From positions 60,375-124,374 of the forward strand of contig MPNW01000240.1 in the NCBI GenBank assembly GCA_011800805.1: DNA of 64,000 nucleotides. The letters are read 5' to 3'. This DNA comes from Hirudo medicinalis. Its lineage: Eukaryota > Annelida > Clitellata > Hirudinida > Hirudinidae. The position numbers and the translations under genes are program-made. Under the pieces are notes generated by a model, which was not told the DNA's origin, did not search any database, and saw nothing but the letters and a program-made list of their open reading frames with translations. Positions 61,827-64,000 of this stretch are shown here, in pieces (position 1 is the first letter of the stretch; the number at the start of each line of letters is the position of its first letter).

Positions 61827-63716
61827 TTTGTATTCAAAGTACACGTGAGCAATTGGTCTCTGTCGTGTTCATCAGTCAAACATCGCATGCCCCAACCCTA
61901 GTTATTCATTTGGACTGTCACTTTTCATCATTATCTGGTGAGTAATTAGTTGACAGCTCAAATAAATTATAACTGCCATAAATAAATGAGGTAATTTGAA
62001 CCTATTACTGACCGCATGTGTGATCGGCGTGTTGCCTTGGAAGTCAGGAATAAAATTAGATTTTCAGAGGCTGTTTAAGGTCGATGTTGCATAACAGCAT
62101 TGTAGATTAGGAATATTTTTTTCCTTAAAAACACTTTAAGATTGTGCTATAATTAAATAATCGAGTTTATAGAACCCGATATTATTGCTCGATTTTCACG
62201 CCTAACTGCTGGGAAGAACAGCAATAAGCACGTATAAGGCTTTAACCAATTCCATTCATAATGCATGGTCGTTTATGATGTCAGAGATGCCGGATTGGGA
62301 AGGGACATCGTAAGGCACTCACCCTACGCCCATCCATCACGGCTGCCCTGTTTCCAAACACGGCTTCAAAAGTGGAGAAGGAGAGCTCAACAAATTGCCC
62401 TCGGAAATGAGGAGAATTGAATTAAATTGAGATCACAAGGAGAAAAGGAAAACCAATTTTTGAGGCAAATTTCATTTCATGGCTCTAGACCCCCAATTAA
62501 AGGAGTCATGAATATTCATTTCTGTGCCGAGGACATTGCATCACAATAGCTCGAATTTACAACTTCAAGCGACTTCAATGAGAAGCAGCGGACGACCACA
62601 AGATGTCACTCTTTTCGAAGGAAACGTCAAAATAAGAAATGAGAATTGTTGCTAAAACTTCCTTCCTTCTTAACGTGAAAATTGAATTTAATTAAGGCCA
62701 TTAATAACTTCATTGATTCTGAGACTGTTTCAGCGAAGACGTTGAATTTCGAACGACATGATTGATGACCGAGCAAGATTTTGCTTTCGTAAGGGCTGTT
62801 CTCGTGCAATCTTTATCCTGCAGATGAGATTGTTGAGTTTTCAGAAAAACCTCAAATGACAAATGCAGCCGACCAGCACACTCATTAGTCTGGAACTGCA
62901 AGTACAAGTCCACTACTGTTCTTAAAAATTCCACCTCCCTTGGTAAGAGGAAACAAATGATTCTTTGAATTTCTAAACTGAACCTCAAATAAAGTGATAA
63001 ATGAACAAAAACAAAATAATGGATGAATATTAAAATAACGGATAATAATGATTTATTTATTAACTTCCTTCCCATGTCTTCCTCCATTCTTGGAATGTCA
63101 GGAAGTGGATTTCATTTTTGACACGAGAAATATTGCCATCAAAACCCTACCACTGGGACGAACAAAATTGCGATCTATATTAAATATATTAAAAATTTTT
63201 GGAAGAAAATAATTTTTAAAATAATTCAGTTTTTAATTTTTTTCTAAGATCGAGATAAGGCATGGCTCTCAGTAAATGGCATCATATTCGCTAATAACTG
63301 ACATTTTCATATTTTGCAGAAATTTTCAAATTTCAGAACTTTTTTATAATTAATTCAAAGTGAAAATTTACATTAATTCAGAAATAAATTGTGCTTCATT
63401 ATTATTGATCAATTATTATGTAATATTTATTTCTCATTTGATGATAATTATTTGTTACGTAATAATATTTACTTATCATTTAACAACATTAATAAACCAT
63501 TGGGACATGTTTAAGAACTGTTAAATGCAGGAAAATTAATCGAAAATCCTTTTACTTTAAAGTTGAATTATTTGAATTGATTTCAAATCATCTCGTTCTC
63601 CTACATTCCTACATTCCTGCACCGGTGTGAATTAATATCACGAACTTATAATTTTATTTGCTGTTAAAATATCACTTCTCTTGAGTAAACAGTTGACGGT
63701 ATATCAGATTATCGGT

Positions 63717-63834
63717 ATTAATAATAATAATAATAAATTATATTATATTATATATTATATAATTATAATATAATATTATATAATATATTATTATAATAAC
63801 ATTATTAATATTATTATTATTATTATTATTATTT
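63717..63834 (+). repeat. (AAT)n with AT-palindromic core
   Basis: AAT and ATT runs surround a stretch of TATAT/ATATAA that is largely self-complementary. Confidence 0.8.
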
Positions 63835-63899
63835 TGTTGCCGCAGATGGAGTATGTTTGCCGCCCCTCTTTTTCGTTTTGTTTGTGTTGCTTGGTTTTA

Positions 63900-63901
63900 A
63901 T

Positions 63902-64000
<99 letters not shown>
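63900..64000 (+). repeat. (AAC)n then (AAT)n microsatellite at window edge
   Basis: About eleven AAC units followed by at least 22 AAT units, running out of the window. Confidence 0.95.

Larger units (their letters stand above)
58400..64000. other. Intron of the Cav3 gene, no exon seen
   Basis: The next upstream Cav3 exon should encode the end of the domain I turret and pore helix (a segment like FDNIG...AIFQ). I find no such frame here, so the intron is at least 5.6 kb and runs past the window. ORFs at 60,360-60,572, 60,598-60,816 and 62,710-63,087 match nothing I know. A slightly GC-richer pocket lies at about 58,870-59,110. Confidence 0.6.

Noticed and set aside
61676..61945. Poly-Lys ORF (plus) and poly-Leu ORF (minus)
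   Set aside because: Produced by the (GAA)n run within an intron.

Overview
This window is AT-rich animal genomic DNA with spliced genes, long introns and intergenic gaps, tRNA-derived SINEs, decayed LINEs and very many (GAT)n, (AAT)n and related microsatellites. Long prokaryotic-style ORFs are absent; most long ORFs that do exist are poly-Asp, poly-His, poly-Leu or poly-Ile artefacts of those repeats. Genes were rebuilt by joining exons at GT/AG sites and checking that the phases add up. The gene set (SoxF, T-type calcium channel, PLEKHG-type RhoGEF, BPI/LBP-family protein) fits an invertebrate bilaterian, most likely a lophotrochozoan such as an annelid. The genus is inference, not shown by the sequence.

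Layout. 1-15,000 is repeat-rich and has no gene I can support; it holds a decayed Tc1-like transposase (about 560-920), a decayed LINE on the minus strand (about 4,440-5,640), a 5'-truncated LINE on the plus strand (about 12,005-13,880) and a hAT-type MITE (14,388-14,587). Six genes follow. They are a BPI/LBP-like secreted lipid-binding protein (minus, 15,070-17,228, 5 exons, 506 aa), a PLEKHG-type Rho guanine nucleotide exchange factor (minus, 18,967-30,783, 11 exons, 1,122 aa), a proline-rich protein with an SPGGTP box (plus, 32,495-34,197, 7 exons, 340 aa), a single-pass membrane protein with a uromodulin-type D8C domain (plus, 34,519-37,042, 10 exons, 580 aa), a SoxF transcription factor (minus, 38,179-41,685, 3 exons, 501 aa) and the 3' part of a Cav3 (T-type) calcium channel (minus, 44,150-58,399, about 32 exons). 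The Cav3 5' exons, encoding most of domain I, lie beyond position 64,000, so 58,400-64,000 is intron.

The genes do not form a pathway or operon. The RhoGEF and the SPGGTP gene are divergent across a 1.7-kb gap, and the D8C gene and SoxF are convergent. For five of the six genes the summed exon lengths are divisible by three, which supports the models. In Cav3 one exon (56,803-56,975) is one base out of frame, and one linker region (55,488-56,198) needs an internal frame change.

The most interesting points are: the D8C protein, whose ectodomain may carry a degenerate GAIN-like region without the seven-helix part; the apparent frameshift at a CAG run in Cav3; a SINE inserted into another SINE with a clean 14-bp target duplication; a sense-strand (GTGA)n array of 5'-splice-site-like motifs beside a Cav3 acceptor; and a 98-bp exact duplication around a single N that looks like an unmerged contig join.
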